NCBI GenBank assembly: GCA_030824555.1
Contig: JAVBXK010000081.1
Coordinates: forward strand, 1-39,250
DNA length: 39,250 bases
Direction: 5' to 3'
Origin: a bacterium
GTDB taxonomy: Bacteria > Pseudomonadota > Gammaproteobacteria > Burkholderiales > Burkholderiaceae_C
Shown: positions 1 through 8,001 of the stretch, in pieces
Layout of the letters: every line of letters starts with the position of its first letter
Position numbering within the stretch: position 1 is the first letter of the stretch
Notes under the pieces: generated by a model
What the model was told of the DNA's origin: nothing
The model's database searches: none
What the model saw: the letters and a program-made list of their open reading frames with translations, nothing else
Made by a program: the position numbers and the translations under genes

Positions 1-128
1 ATCGCCGCTTTGACATGCCTGCCATGATCCCCAGGCTGTTGCGTGCCGCTACCCTCACCCAACCTCAGCCTTTGCGATCGCTGCGATCGTCTGAGGTATG
101 TACCTAATCAGGCAAAAAATATAAAGAA

Positions 129-154
129 AACCGCCAGCTTTGAGGCTGGCGGTT
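129..154 (-). terminator. Rho-independent terminator of rpoH
   Basis: A perfect 10-bp stem (AACCGCCAGC / GCTGGCGGTT) with a 6-nt loop lies about 20 bases past the rpoH stop. On the minus strand it is followed by a T-rich tract (TTCTTTATATTTTTT). Both parts of an intrinsic terminator are therefore visible. Confidence 0.9.
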
Positions 155-175
155 CTTTTGGGAAGAGCGAGATGA

Positions 176-1111
176 TCAGGCGTATTCGGCCAAGCTCTTG
201 CGCATTTTCTTCATGGCAGCCACTTCGATCTGGCGGATGCGTTCGGCGCTGACGCCGTACTCGGCTGCCAAGTCGTGCAGCGTCATGCCACCAGAGCCGT
301 TGTCATTCACTTTCAGCCAGCGCTCGGTCACGATGCGGCGCGAGCGGTCGTCCAGTGCGGCCATGGCGTGGGCCACGCCATCAGATGCCAGCACGTCGCG
401 CCGACGGGCTTCCAGCACGGCGGTGGGTTCCTGGCTGGCATCGGCCAGATAGGCAATGGGGCCAAAGGCCTCTTCGCCATCGTCGCCGGGGGACGGGTCC
501 AGCACCACATCGCCGCCCGCCATGCGGGTTTCCATTTCGATCACTTCTTCGCGTTTGACGTTCAGCTGGCGGGCCACCACATCGATTTCGCGCTCGTTCA
601 GCGTGTCGCGGTGCGTGGCCTCGTCGTCAGCAGCGGCATCGGCTTTGAAGCCTTGCTTCATGCTGCGCAGGTTGAAAAACAGCTTGCGCTGGGCCTTGGT
701 GGTGGCCACCTTGACCATGCGCCAGTTTTTCAGGATGTATTCGTGGATCTCAGCCTTGATCCAGTGCATGGCGTAACTCACCAGGCGTACGCCCTGATCG
801 GGGTCGAAGCGCTTGACGGCTTTCATCAGGCCCACATTGCCTTCCTGGATCAGGTCGCCGTGCGGCAAACCGTAACCCAGGTACTGGCGAGAAATGGACA
901 CCACCAGACGCAGGTGCGACATCACCAGTTTCCCCGCTGCATCCAGGTCGTTGGTGTCGCGCAGCTCGCGGGCAAAGCGCTGCTCTTCCTCTGGCGTGAG
1001 CAAGGGCAGGCGGTTGACCGCCGAGATGTAGGCGTCCAGATGACCCAGTGGCGGCACCAGCGACCACGGGTTGGCTACCGACAGGGCTTGAGTGGGGGCA
1101 AAGGTTGTCAT
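176..1111 (-). CDS. rpoH: RNA polymerase heat-shock sigma factor sigma-32 (RpoH)
   Basis: Directs core RNA polymerase to heat-shock promoters (chaperones, proteases). The 311-residue protein has the sigma-70-family order: region 1.2/2.1 near residues 25-75, the DLIQEGNVGLMKAVKRFDP core of region 2.2-2.3 (about 87-105), region 2.4 with the YAMHWIKAEI helix, and a C-terminal region 4 helix-turn-helix (LHDLAAEYGVSAERIRQIE). The RpoH box QRKLFFNLR at residues 141-149 separates RpoH from other group 3 sigmas. The ATG at 1111 (MTTFAPTQ) was preferred over an in-frame ATG at 1144, because the extra 11 residues do not resemble the family and the ATG at 1144 lies only 11 bases from the CIRCE operator. 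A strong terminator follows the stop. Transcription is probably repressed by HrcA through the CIRCE site 44 bases upstream. Confidence 0.97.
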   Translation of the reverse strand: MTTFAPTQALSVANPWSLVPPLGHLDAYISAVNRLPLLTPEEEQRFARELRDTNDLDAAGKLVMSHLRLVVSISRQYLGYGLPHGDLIQEGNVGLMKAVKRFDPDQGVRLVSYAMHWIKAEIHEYILKNWRMVKVATTKAQRKLFFNLRSMKQGFKADAAADDEATHRDTLNEREIDVVARQLNVKREEVIEMETRMAGGDVVLDPSPGDDGEEAFGPIAYLADASQEPTAVLEARRRDVLASDGVAHAMAALDDRSRRIVTERWLKVNDNGSGGMTLHDLAAEYGVSAERIRQIEVAAMKKMRKSLAEYA

Positions 1112-1154
1112 GGTGTGTCTGCTTTCTCTGTTCTCGTGGAACACAGTTGAAATG

Positions 1155-1181
1155 TTAGCACTCTCTTGGAGTGAGTGCTAA
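1155..1181 (-). promoter_or_regulatory. CIRCE operator (HrcA-binding) upstream of rpoH
   Basis: The sequence reads TTAGCACTC, nine spacer bases, then GAGTGCTAA. This is an exact match to the canonical CIRCE inverted repeat bound by the heat-shock repressor HrcA. It starts 44 bases before the rpoH ATG, in the only intergenic space upstream of that gene. HrcA control of rpoH is an established betaproteobacterial arrangement. It would place the sigma-32 regulon under the GroE-titrated HrcA repressor. Confidence 0.95.
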
Positions 1182-1197
1182 CCACTAAGTTCCTGGG

Positions 1198-1224
1198 ATC
1201 CGCCGCGTTGGACACGCGGCGGAT
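1198..1224 (-). terminator. Hairpin between the Tim44 gene and rpoH, possible terminator
   Basis: A perfect 11-bp inverted repeat (ATCCGCCGCGT / ACGCGGCGGAT) with a 5-nt loop sits 10 bases past the stop of the Tim44-domain gene. The minus-strand continuation has no T run, so it is not a classical intrinsic terminator. It may still limit read-through into rpoH or protect the 3' end. Confidence 0.5.
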
Positions 1225-1233
1225 GGCCCCAGG

Positions 1234-2238
1234 TCACTGGCTGACTTGCTGGATACCGGCCAGCAGCCAGCCGCCTTGGCCGTCGCGTGGCTTGACCAGG
1301 TGCCACAGTTCGTCAAACGCCTCGGGCTGGGCCGTGGGTTCTTCGCGGATGAGCCCGGTGAACCGCACGCTGACCACGTAGCGCTGGGCTTCTTCAGCCA
1401 CGTCCATGACTTTGGCGTTCACGCTGACCACTTCAGTTTGTTGGGTGGCGTTGCCGCGATCGGCCATGTCCATCTTCACTTCGGCAAACATCTCGGGGGT
1501 AGTGAATTCGCGGATGTCGTCCAAGTTGGCCGCGTCGTTCGACGCTTGCAGTCGGATGAACTGCACTTTGGCGCTGCGCTCGAAACCAGCAGTGTCGAAG
1601 TCAGCCGGGATGTGTCCGTTGCCTGTTGTGGCCGCAGGCAGGTTGGCGCCGATGGACGAGCCGATCATCGAGCCCGAGCCTGCGTTGCCTGCCAGACTGT
1701 TGCTGGGCGCATCCACCTGGGTCCGCGACGTGGCTTGGTCGTATGGCGCCGCGGTGGTTGGGGTTGAGCCCATGCCCGCGCCCGCAGCGGCACCGGCGTA
1801 CTGCATGCCGCCTTGGGCACCCATGCCACCCGTTTGTGCGGCAGCCCGCTTGCGCATCACAAACCCAATGACAGCCACCACGGCCATGACCAGCAGGCCG
1901 ATCATCAGCATGTTGGCCATCTGTTCACCGAAGCCGAAGTGCGACGCCAGCGCGGCCAGGCCCAAGCCTGCGGCCAACCCGGCGATGGGGCCGAGCCACG
2001 AGCGTTTCGGGGCCGCAGCGGCTGCAGCTGCCCCAGTTGCCGCAGCGGGTGCAGCTGCGGCAGCCGGTGCGCCGGGTGTTTGCGCAGGCGTGGCGTTGGT
2101 TGACTTGTCTGCCGGTGCAGACTGTTTCTGCATGCCGGTTGACTTGCCGCCGCCCAGGCGCTTGGCGGCTTCGGCATCGCCGCTGGTCATGGACAGGCCC
2201 AATGCCAGAGACAGGGCCAAGACAGACAGGAATTTCAT
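1234..2238 (-). CDS. Tim44-like domain membrane protein
   Basis: A 334-residue protein. It has an N-terminal signal peptide (MKFLSVLALSLALGLSMTSGDAEA), then a low-complexity Ala/Pro/Thr/Gln linker (about residues 30-80). Two hydrophobic segments follow (WLGPIAGLAAGLGLAALASHFGF and MLMIGLLVMAVVAVIGFVM), then a Gly/Ala-rich stretch. The C-terminal domain of about 150 residues has the Tim44/MBA1 (NTF2-like) pattern, ending in LWHLVKPRDGQGGWLLAGIQQ. Bacterial homologues are envelope proteins of unclear role; in mitochondria the domain contacts the import motor and membrane lipid. The start at 2238 was chosen because the signal peptide begins there; four extra codons upstream are optional. It reads in the same direction as rpoH, but a hairpin and CIRCE separate them, so they are probably independent units. 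Confidence 0.85.
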   Translation of the reverse strand: MKFLSVLALSLALGLSMTSGDAEAAKRLGGGKSTGMQKQSAPADKSTNATPAQTPGAPAAAAAPAAATGAAAAAAAPKRSWLGPIAGLAAGLGLAALASHFGFGEQMANMLMIGLLVMAVVAVIGFVMRKRAAAQTGGMGAQGGMQYAGAAAGAGMGSTPTTAAPYDQATSRTQVDAPSNSLAGNAGSGSMIGSSIGANLPAATTGNGHIPADFDTAGFERSAKVQFIRLQASNDAANLDDIREFTTPEMFAEVKMDMADRGNATQQTEVVSVNAKVMDVAEEAQRYVVSVRFTGLIREEPTAQPEAFDELWHLVKPRDGQGGWLLAGIQQVSQ

Positions 2239-2552
2239 GGTGTGATCCATTCAAGGTTGAAGACAGCTGGAAGCATAGGGCTTCATCATTGAAATAAAAA
2301 GCAGATATGTATTGATCAATACTTCGTAAGAACAGGAGGAATGTGCGTGGCAGGTCTCGTCTCATCGGGTGTCAGTGCCTGCCTGTGCCAAAAAAAGGCG
2401 GATCGAAGGGGGTGTGAGCAGACAATGCGCCAAGTGTGGCTGGGTGTCTGTCCGCCAGCGCGCTTTGGCCCAACCTGGGCATTCGGCTTCATGTGCTCTG
2501 CCAGGACGGGTGCCTGAAGAATCAGCCGGTGTGTGTTTGAAACAAGGTCGCC
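2239..2552. other. 314-bp intergenic region between divergent genes
   Basis: This holds the promoters of the Tim44-domain gene (minus) and the first dehydrogenase (plus). The left half is AT-rich (2280-2335) and contains a perfect 14-bp palindrome, GTATTGATCAATAC (2309-2322), a candidate operator. No convincing short gene was found. The right part is GC-rich, with no recognisable element apart from a weak AAGG ribosome-binding sequence before 2553. Confidence 0.5.
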
Positions 2553-3332
2553 ATGACAAATGCCTCTTTACAAGTGGTGCTGACGGGTCACAGCCGTGGG
2601 CTGGGCGGTGCATTGGCGCGTTGCTTGCTGGCGCAAGGCGCCGCTGTGCTGGGGATCGCTCGGCGGGTACAACCCGGTTTGGCTGCGGCGCACGGCCCGC
2701 GCCTGGTCGAAGTGCCTTTGGATCTGGCCGACCCGACCGCCGTGCAGGCCTGGTTGGCAACGGGTGCGCTGTCGAACTGGCTGGCGGGTGCCAGCCGCGC
2801 CGTGCTGGTGAACAGCGCCGGTACGGTTCAGCCCATGCGGCCGATCGGTGGCTTGGGCATGGGCGGTGGTGGCACCGGACGCACAAGGGTCGACGAACCT
2901 GCCCGGGCTGTGGCCCTGAACCTGACCACCCCGCTGATGCTGACCGATGCCTTCGTGGCGGCCACAGCGGATTGCGCAGACAGGCGTGTGGCCCATGTGT
3001 CCAGCGGCGCAGCCCGCAACCCGTATGCGGGCTGGAGCACGTATTGCGCCACCAAGGCGGCATTGGACATGCACGCGCGGGCCGCCCAGCTCGATGCGGT
3101 GCCCCGGCTGCGCGTGGCCAGTGTGGCCCCCGGCGTGATCGACACCGACATGCAAGCTGACATCCGCCGCACAGTCCCCACCGACTTTCCGATGCAGGCA
3201 CGCTTCGTCACCATGAAGCAAGACGGCATGCTGGCCGACGCAGCGGACGTGAGCGCCCGGCTGGTTGCCTACATGCTGTCGGATGCGTTTGGGTCCGACC
3301 CCACGCCCGACTTGCGGCAATTGCCCGGCTGA
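2553..3332 (+). CDS. Short-chain dehydrogenase/reductase (SDR), sepiapterin-reductase-like
   Basis: A 259-residue NAD(P)-dependent oxidoreductase of the classical SDR fold. The cofactor-binding motif is TGHSRGLG (residues 11-18), the structural motif NSAG stands in place of NNAG, and the catalytic YxxxK motif appears as YCATK with an upstream Ser in HVSSG. The overall pattern (two-residue TGHSRGLG, short N-terminus, late VAPGVIDTDMQ) is closest to the benzil/sepiapterin reductase branch. The substrate cannot be told from sequence. Start ATG 2553 is preceded by AAGG. The gene is convergent with a second SDR gene whose stop lies only 7 bases away. Confidence 0.88.
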   Translation: MTNASLQVVLTGHSRGLGGALARCLLAQGAAVLGIARRVQPGLAAAHGPRLVEVPLDLADPTAVQAWLATGALSNWLAGASRAVLVNSAGTVQPMRPIGGLGMGGGGTGRTRVDEPARAVALNLTTPLMLTDAFVAATADCADRRVAHVSSGAARNPYAGWSTYCATKAALDMHARAAQLDAVPRLRVASVAPGVIDTDMQADIRRTVPTDFPMQARFVTMKQDGMLADAADVSARLVAYMLSDAFGSDPTPDLRQLPG

Positions 3333-3339
3333 GAGAACT

Positions 3340-4179
3340 TCAACCGGGGCGACGCAGGGTGGGCAGGCCCACGCCCGCTGCGTCGAAGCCGCCATCGACT
3401 GCCAGCACTTGGCCATTGACGTAGCTGGCTGCCGGGCTGCACAGAAACGCCACCGCAGCCGCAATTTCTTCGGGGGTGCCGTAGCGGTTGAGCGGGATGG
3501 TGTCGTGGTAATCGGCGCGGATGGCGGGCGTGTGTACCAGCTTGGCCATGGCCGTGTCCACCGGGCCGGGTGCCACCGCGTTGACGCGAATGCCTGCGTT
3601 GCCCAGTTCCACGGCCTGTTGTTTGGTCAGGTGAATCAGCGCGGCCTTGCTGGTGCCATAGGCCACCCGCAAGGTACTGGCCCGCAGACCCGAAATGGAC
3701 GCGATGTTGACCACGGCACCGCCGCCACCGGCCAGCATCAGCGGCACGCAGGCTTGCGTGCAAATGAAGGGGCCGTTCAGGTTGCTGGCCATCACGGCCT
3801 GCCACTCGGCAAACGTGGTGTCGCCAATGGGTTTGAAAATGGCCACCCCGGCGTTGTTCACCAGCGCGTCCAGCCGCCCCCAGTGGTCGGCAATGCGTTG
3901 CACCGCTGCCTGTACCGCGTCGGGTTGACCCACATCGGCTTCCAGTGCCAGCACCTCACCCAGGGCTGCCAGCCGCTGGGCGGTGGCGGCCAGCTCAGGG
4001 CCGTCCCAATCCAGCAGCGCCACGCGGTAGCCCGTTTGCAGGAAATGGGTGGCAATGGCCATGCCGATGCCGCGTGCCGCACCCGTCACCAGCGCAACTG
4101 GGCGGGGCTTGGCAGGGCTGTCGACAGGTTGATCGCCTTGAGTGTGTGATGAAAAAGTGCTTTGTGGATTATTTATCAT
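3340..4179 (-). CDS. Short-chain dehydrogenase/reductase (SDR)
   Basis: A 279-residue classical SDR. It shows the Rossmann glycine motif TGAARGIG near residues 33-40, the NNAG motif (LVNNAGVAIF), catalytic Ser in NIASISG, YxxxK as YGTSK, and a C-terminal VNGQVLAVDGG typical of FabG-like members. It likely uses NAD(P)(H) on a hydroxy/keto substrate that cannot be named. The first ~30 residues (MINNPQSTFSSHTQG...) precede the domain and have no family counterpart. The only usable ATG (4179) lies inside an AT-rich dispersed repeat copy (4150-4194) and has no clear ribosome-binding site. The N-terminus is therefore probably repeat-derived, or the true start is a non-ATG codon nearer residue 25. 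Confidence 0.88.
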   Translation of the reverse strand: MINNPQSTFSSHTQGDQPVDSPAKPRPVALVTGAARGIGMAIATHFLQTGYRVALLDWDGPELAATAQRLAALGEVLALEADVGQPDAVQAAVQRIADHWGRLDALVNNAGVAIFKPIGDTTFAEWQAVMASNLNGPFICTQACVPLMLAGGGGAVVNIASISGLRASTLRVAYGTSKAALIHLTKQQAVELGNAGIRVNAVAPGPVDTAMAKLVHTPAIRADYHDTIPLNRYGTPEEIAAAVAFLCSPAASYVNGQVLAVDGGFDAAGVGLPTLRRPG

Positions 4180-4194
4180 GAGTAGCTTGCTATC
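4150..4194 (-). repeat. AT-rich dispersed repeat, copy R1
   Basis: On the minus strand it reads ATAGC, about 20 variable bases, then ATAAATAATCC and GCACTTTTTC. It aligns with four other copies in this window (R2-R5) sharing the order ATAGC...TGAATAA-GCG...ATTTT. It is the most diverged copy. It overlaps the 5' end of the SDR gene and supplies its ATG. Confidence 0.55.
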
Positions 4195-4254
4195 TCTGTA
4201 GGAGTTGACTTCGGGCCGTGGATGCTCAAGTCAGCAAGTGCAGCCGTGCACCGG

Positions 4255-6750
4255 TCAGCCCCGCTGGGCCTGTCGGAACGCCATGACAGCCTGGTTGCGC
4301 AGCGTTTTGAGCAGCGACAGCCCTTTGTCGTCCAGCGTGATGCTGTCGGCCAGCGCCTTGTCTGCATAGATGAGCCCGAAAGGTGCCCCCTTCAGTTGCA
4401 GGGGCAGCAGCATGAATGAACCTGCGTGGATGTGTTGCCGGTACCAGGCAGGCAGGTTTTGTGTGACTTTTGCCTCGGCCGTCTGGTGAATCAGGGTGTC
4501 CAGCCCCTTGTTGGACACCAGGGTGAACAGGTTGTGCGCCTCGTTCGGGTCCACCTTGAACAGGCGGGCGGCTTCGGCCGCACCATCGCCCAGACCCAGT
4601 CGGCCTTGAAGGACGCCGGTGCGCGCGTCTTTCAGGCACAACAACACCATCCGGAACGACATGGCGCGGTACATCGACTCCAGGATCATGCGCAGCACGT
4701 CGTTCAGGTTCACCTGGTCGGCCACCAGTGCATTGCTCACGTCCTGAATGCCCTGTGCCAGCAATGCAGACATTTGTTCGGTTTGGCGCACCGCTTCGGC
4801 AGCTGCCAGGGTCACTTGTGGCGGGGTGCCAGCTGCGCTGGTCGTGGCCATTGGTGAGGGCTGGGGCGTGGCGGTCAGCGCCGCAGCGCCGGGTACGCCG
4901 GTTTCGGGCTCGACTGCCTGTGGCGAAGGCGCATTCAGCAGGCGCGCTGCGGGTGATTTTGCGGGTACCCGCAACCCGATGGCGTCGGCCGTGGTGGCCA
5001 GCTTGTCGCGGGCCTGGATGGCCGCGTGCTCGATGGCATCGGTGGATTGGCCCAGCACCGCCGCATAGCGCGCAGATGTTTTGCGCACCAGCGTGGCCAG
5101 CTGGTCGTCGGGTGCGTGCAGGAACACGTCGGCCAGTTCGTTGGCCGCGCCAGTGACCCAATGCATGCGTTCCATGGTGTCGGCGGGTGGCCTGGACGGT
5201 GGCACCGTGGCCACCTTTCGCATGAGCTTGAGCATGGTGTCGGGCAGGCCCCAGGCCTTGCCCACGCCTTGCCCCAAGGCTTCGTAGGTGATGCCCAACA
5301 CGGCTTTGGCGGCCATTTCTTCGTTCGGAGGGCGTGGCCCCGCCATGGCCTGGCGCACTTGCTGCGCTTCATCGGGCAGGTAGAACTCGGTCAGCATGCG
5401 CCCCAGGTTCTGGAACAGCGCACCGATGAACACCTCTTCGCCTTCGCGCAGCTGGGGTGGGCGCAGGTCCGTGGCCAGCGAGGCCGCCAGCAGCGCACGC
5501 AGAAATTCACCCTTCAGCTGGTTGGCATGGGCCTTGTTTTCCATGTGGTCCAGCAGCACCAGGCTCATGGCCACGTTGCGGATGCCGGCAAACCCGATCA
5601 GGCTGACCGCCCGCGAAACGGTGTTGATGTGCCCCGCCCCCACGTGACTGAAATGGGCCGAGTTGACGATGCGCAGCACCTTGTTGGTCAGGGCCACGTC
5701 TTTCAGAATTTCGTTGGTCAGCCCGTCAATGCTTTCGCTGTCCGAGCTGGCCAGGTTCTGCACCCGCAGGATTTGCTCGGACATGGCCGGAAAGTCGCTG
5801 GTGCGCCGCATGCGACGCAGCAGGAATTCGAGCGTGGCGTTGGTGGCTGCCTCTGGCGTGTCGGTGGCCGTGTCGTCACCCGGTGCATTGATCCAGTTGT
5901 GCAGGGCATCGGCCATGTCAGCCGCGCTGGCAAACCGCAGGCTGGGGTCGCGGGCCAGGGCGCGGTGCACCAAGGCACGCAGGTTGTCGTCCACAGGGTG
6001 GGCCGGGTCGGTGGGCAGCAGCAGGTCTTCGTGGGCCACGCGGTAGATGGCGCGGTACGGGTCGGTTTCGGCCACCAGGGGCTTGCCCAGCAGCATTTCG
6101 GCCAGTACCAGCCCGGCGCTGAACACGTCATTCACCGGCCGTGGTGCTTCACCACGGGCGGCTTCGGGTGACAGGTAGCCCGGCGTGCCCACCACGCCAG
6201 GTGGCAGGGCTGTCGAGGACGCTTCGCCGGGTGCACCCAGCCCCAAGCGAACGGCCAGGCCGAAATCGGTTACTTTGGCGTGCCCACCCGCATCCAGCAA
6301 GATGTTGCTGGGCTTCAGGTCGCGGTGCACCACGCCTTGCTGGTGGGCGGCATCGAGCGCGCCCAGGATGTCAATCATGGTGCGCACGGCGCGGTTCTGC
6401 GGCAGGCCACCGGTGGTCTTGATGTGCTGCGCCAGCGAGGGCCCACTGACATATTCCAGCACCAGGCCAGGGCGGTGGTCGTACACATCCGCCTCGAACA
6501 AGGTGACGATGTTGGGGTGAACCAGGCGGCTCAGGCTGCGGGCTTCCAGCAGCCATTGCTGGGCTTCGGGCGGCACCTGTCCGTCAGCGGGCGAGTGCAG
6601 CAGCTTGAGGGCCACATCGCGTTGCAGCAACGGATCGTGCGCCAGCCACACGGCAGCCTGGGCACCACGACCCAGCAGTTTGCGGAGTTCAAACCGGCCC
6701 AGCGACGAGGGGGTTCCAGAGACGGTTTGCAGGTGTGCAGGGGTGGGCAT
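4255..6750 (-). CDS. Ser/Thr protein kinase with HDOD and GAF domains
   Basis: An 831-residue cytoplasmic signalling protein. Residues about 20-280 form a Hanks-type kinase: glycine loop LGRGAQAAVW, VALKLL with Lys49, HRDLKPSN with catalytic Asp144, and DFG at Asp162. All key residues are present, so the kinase should be active. About 310-510 is an HDOD domain (LLRRMRRTSDFPAMSEQI, LKDVALTNKVLRIVNSAHF). A Pro/Ala-rich linker leads to a GAF-like domain near 690-825 (VNLNDVLRMILESMYRAM... FGLIYADK). The ATG at 6750 was chosen because the 44 residues encoded upstream are Cys/Pro-rich and unlike the family. It is divergent from selD with 141 bp between starts. Targets are unknown; HDOD proteins often act in signalling linked to cyclic-di-GMP, motility or biofilm, which is inference here. 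Confidence 0.92.
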   Translation of the reverse strand: MPTPAHLQTVSGTPSSLGRFELRKLLGRGAQAAVWLAHDPLLQRDVALKLLHSPADGQVPPEAQQWLLEARSLSRLVHPNIVTLFEADVYDHRPGLVLEYVSGPSLAQHIKTTGGLPQNRAVRTMIDILGALDAAHQQGVVHRDLKPSNILLDAGGHAKVTDFGLAVRLGLGAPGEASSTALPPGVVGTPGYLSPEAARGEAPRPVNDVFSAGLVLAEMLLGKPLVAETDPYRAIYRVAHEDLLLPTDPAHPVDDNLRALVHRALARDPSLRFASAADMADALHNWINAPGDDTATDTPEAATNATLEFLLRRMRRTSDFPAMSEQILRVQNLASSDSESIDGLTNEILKDVALTNKVLRIVNSAHFSHVGAGHINTVSRAVSLIGFAGIRNVAMSLVLLDHMENKAHANQLKGEFLRALLAASLATDLRPPQLREGEEVFIGALFQNLGRMLTEFYLPDEAQQVRQAMAGPRPPNEEMAAKAVLGITYEALGQGVGKAWGLPDTMLKLMRKVATVPPSRPPADTMERMHWVTGAANELADVFLHAPDDQLATLVRKTSARYAAVLGQSTDAIEHAAIQARDKLATTADAIGLRVPAKSPAARLLNAPSPQAVEPETGVPGAAALTATPQPSPMATTSAAGTPPQVTLAAAEAVRQTEQMSALLAQGIQDVSNALVADQVNLNDVLRMILESMYRAMSFRMVLLCLKDARTGVLQGRLGLGDGAAEAARLFKVDPNEAHNLFTLVSNKGLDTLIHQTAEAKVTQNLPAWYRQHIHAGSFMLLPLQLKGAPFGLIYADKALADSITLDDKGLSLLKTLRNQAVMAFRQAQRG

Positions 6751-6891
6751 GGTGGCGTCGGTCAGTCCGTCGGGCAAGCAGCAGAATGGCGGCTGAAATC
6801 CGCCTGGGCAATGGGTTGCATCGTAACCTTTGGGCGGCTTGGGGCCGGGGCATTTGTCGCACAATGGGCGAAACAAACACACCTCTCTGCC

Positions 6892-7980
6892 ATGACCTCA
6901 GCACCTGCCTGCAACCCCCCATCACCGCCCACTGAACCGCGCCTGACTTCGTTGTCGCATGGCGGGGGCTGTGGCTGCAAAATCGCCCCCGGTGTGTTGA
7001 GCAACATCCTGAGGAGCATCCCCGGCATGCCCATGCCGCCTGAGTTGCTGGTGGGCATCGAAACGGCCGATGACGCTGCCGTGTACAAGCTCAACGACGA
7101 GCAGGCGCTGATTGCCACCACCGACTTTTTCATGCCCATCGTGGACAACCCGTTCGACTTTGGGCGCATTGCCGCCACCAATGCCATTTCAGATGTGTAC
7201 GCCATGGGCGGCACCCCGATCATGGCGCTGGCGCTGGTGGGCATGCCCATCAACGTGCTGAGCGTGGACACCATCGGCCAAATTCTGCAGGGCGGACAAA
7301 GTGTGTGCCGCGATGCGGGCATCCCCATTGCGGGTGGGCACACCATCGACTCGGTCGAGCCCATTTACGGCCTGGTGGTGATGGGGTTGGTGCACCCTTC
7401 ACGGGTCAAACGCAACGCCGATGCCCGCGTGGGCGATCGCCTGGTGCTGGGCAAACCGTTGGGCGTGGGCGTGTTGTCGGCCGCGCTGAAGAAAAATGCG
7501 CTGGACGAAGTCGGCTATGCGCAGATGATCGCCACCACCACCCAGCTCAACCGGCCGGGCCCGGCATTGGCGGCACTGCCGGGCGTGCACGCGCTGACCG
7601 ATGTGACCGGTTTTGGCTTGGCTGGGCATGCGCTGGAGCTGGCGCGGGGTGCTGCGTGTGGCGTGCGCATCGACTTTGCCAACGTGCCGTTGTTGCCCCA
7701 AGTCAAGGCGCTGGCAGCGCAGGGCATGGTCACAGGGGCCAGTGGTCGCAACTGGGCGGCTTACGGTGCCGAGGTGGTGCTGGGCCAGGGGCTGTCGGCG
7801 GTCGATCAGGCGCTGCTGTCAGACCCGCAGACCAGCGGCGGTTTGCTGGTGTCGTGTGCTGCTGACCGCGTGGCCGAGGTGCTGGCCGTCTTCAGGCAAC
7901 ACGGCTTCAGTCACGCGGCTGAAGTGGGGGAAGTGGTGCTGGTGGCCGATGGTGTCACCGTGCGCATGTGGGTGGATTGA
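6892..7980 (+). CDS. selD: Selenide, water dikinase (selenophosphate synthetase)
   Basis: Makes selenophosphate from selenide and ATP, the selenium donor for selenocysteine and for 2-selenouridine in tRNA. The 362-residue protein carries the N-terminal glycine-rich catalytic motif HGGGCGCK (Cys27 and Lys30, equal to E. coli Cys17 and Lys20). This is therefore the cysteine form, not a selenoprotein. It also has the metal/ATP-binding Asp segments (ETADDAAVYKL, ATTDFFMPIVDNPFDFGRIAATNAISDVYAMGG) and the C-terminal DPQTSGGLL motif. ATG 6892 gives the family N-terminus; no strong Shine-Dalgarno is seen. It is convergent with the FAD oxidoreductase that in many bacteria is fused to SelD. No selA, selB or selU is in the window, so which selenium use it serves is not visible. 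Confidence 0.97.
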   Translation: MTSAPACNPPSPPTEPRLTSLSHGGGCGCKIAPGVLSNILRSIPGMPMPPELLVGIETADDAAVYKLNDEQALIATTDFFMPIVDNPFDFGRIAATNAISDVYAMGGTPIMALALVGMPINVLSVDTIGQILQGGQSVCRDAGIPIAGGHTIDSVEPIYGLVVMGLVHPSRVKRNADARVGDRLVLGKPLGVGVLSAALKKNALDEVGYAQMIATTTQLNRPGPALAALPGVHALTDVTGFGLAGHALELARGAACGVRIDFANVPLLPQVKALAAQGMVTGASGRNWAAYGAEVVLGQGLSAVDQALLSDPQTSGGLLVSCAADRVAEVLAVFRQHGFSHAAEVGEVVLVADGVTVRMWVD

Positions 7981-8001
7981 GCGTCAGGGCCGAGCGCTGC
8001 A

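Noticed and set aside
275-1150. Long open frame on the plus strand opposite rpoH (and similar long frames opposite most genes)
   Set aside because: Composition is a His/Gln/Gly-rich shadow of the GC-rich coding strand, with no family motifs; the opposite strand has a clear gene in each case.
2309-2322. GTATTGATCAATAC palindrome as a known operator
   Set aside because: A perfect dyad, but it matches no operator I can name; left as a note under the intergenic region.
6751-6882. N-terminal extension of the HDOD kinase to an upstream ATG
   Set aside because: The added 44 residues are Cys/Pro-rich, match no kinase, and would run almost to the selD start codon.
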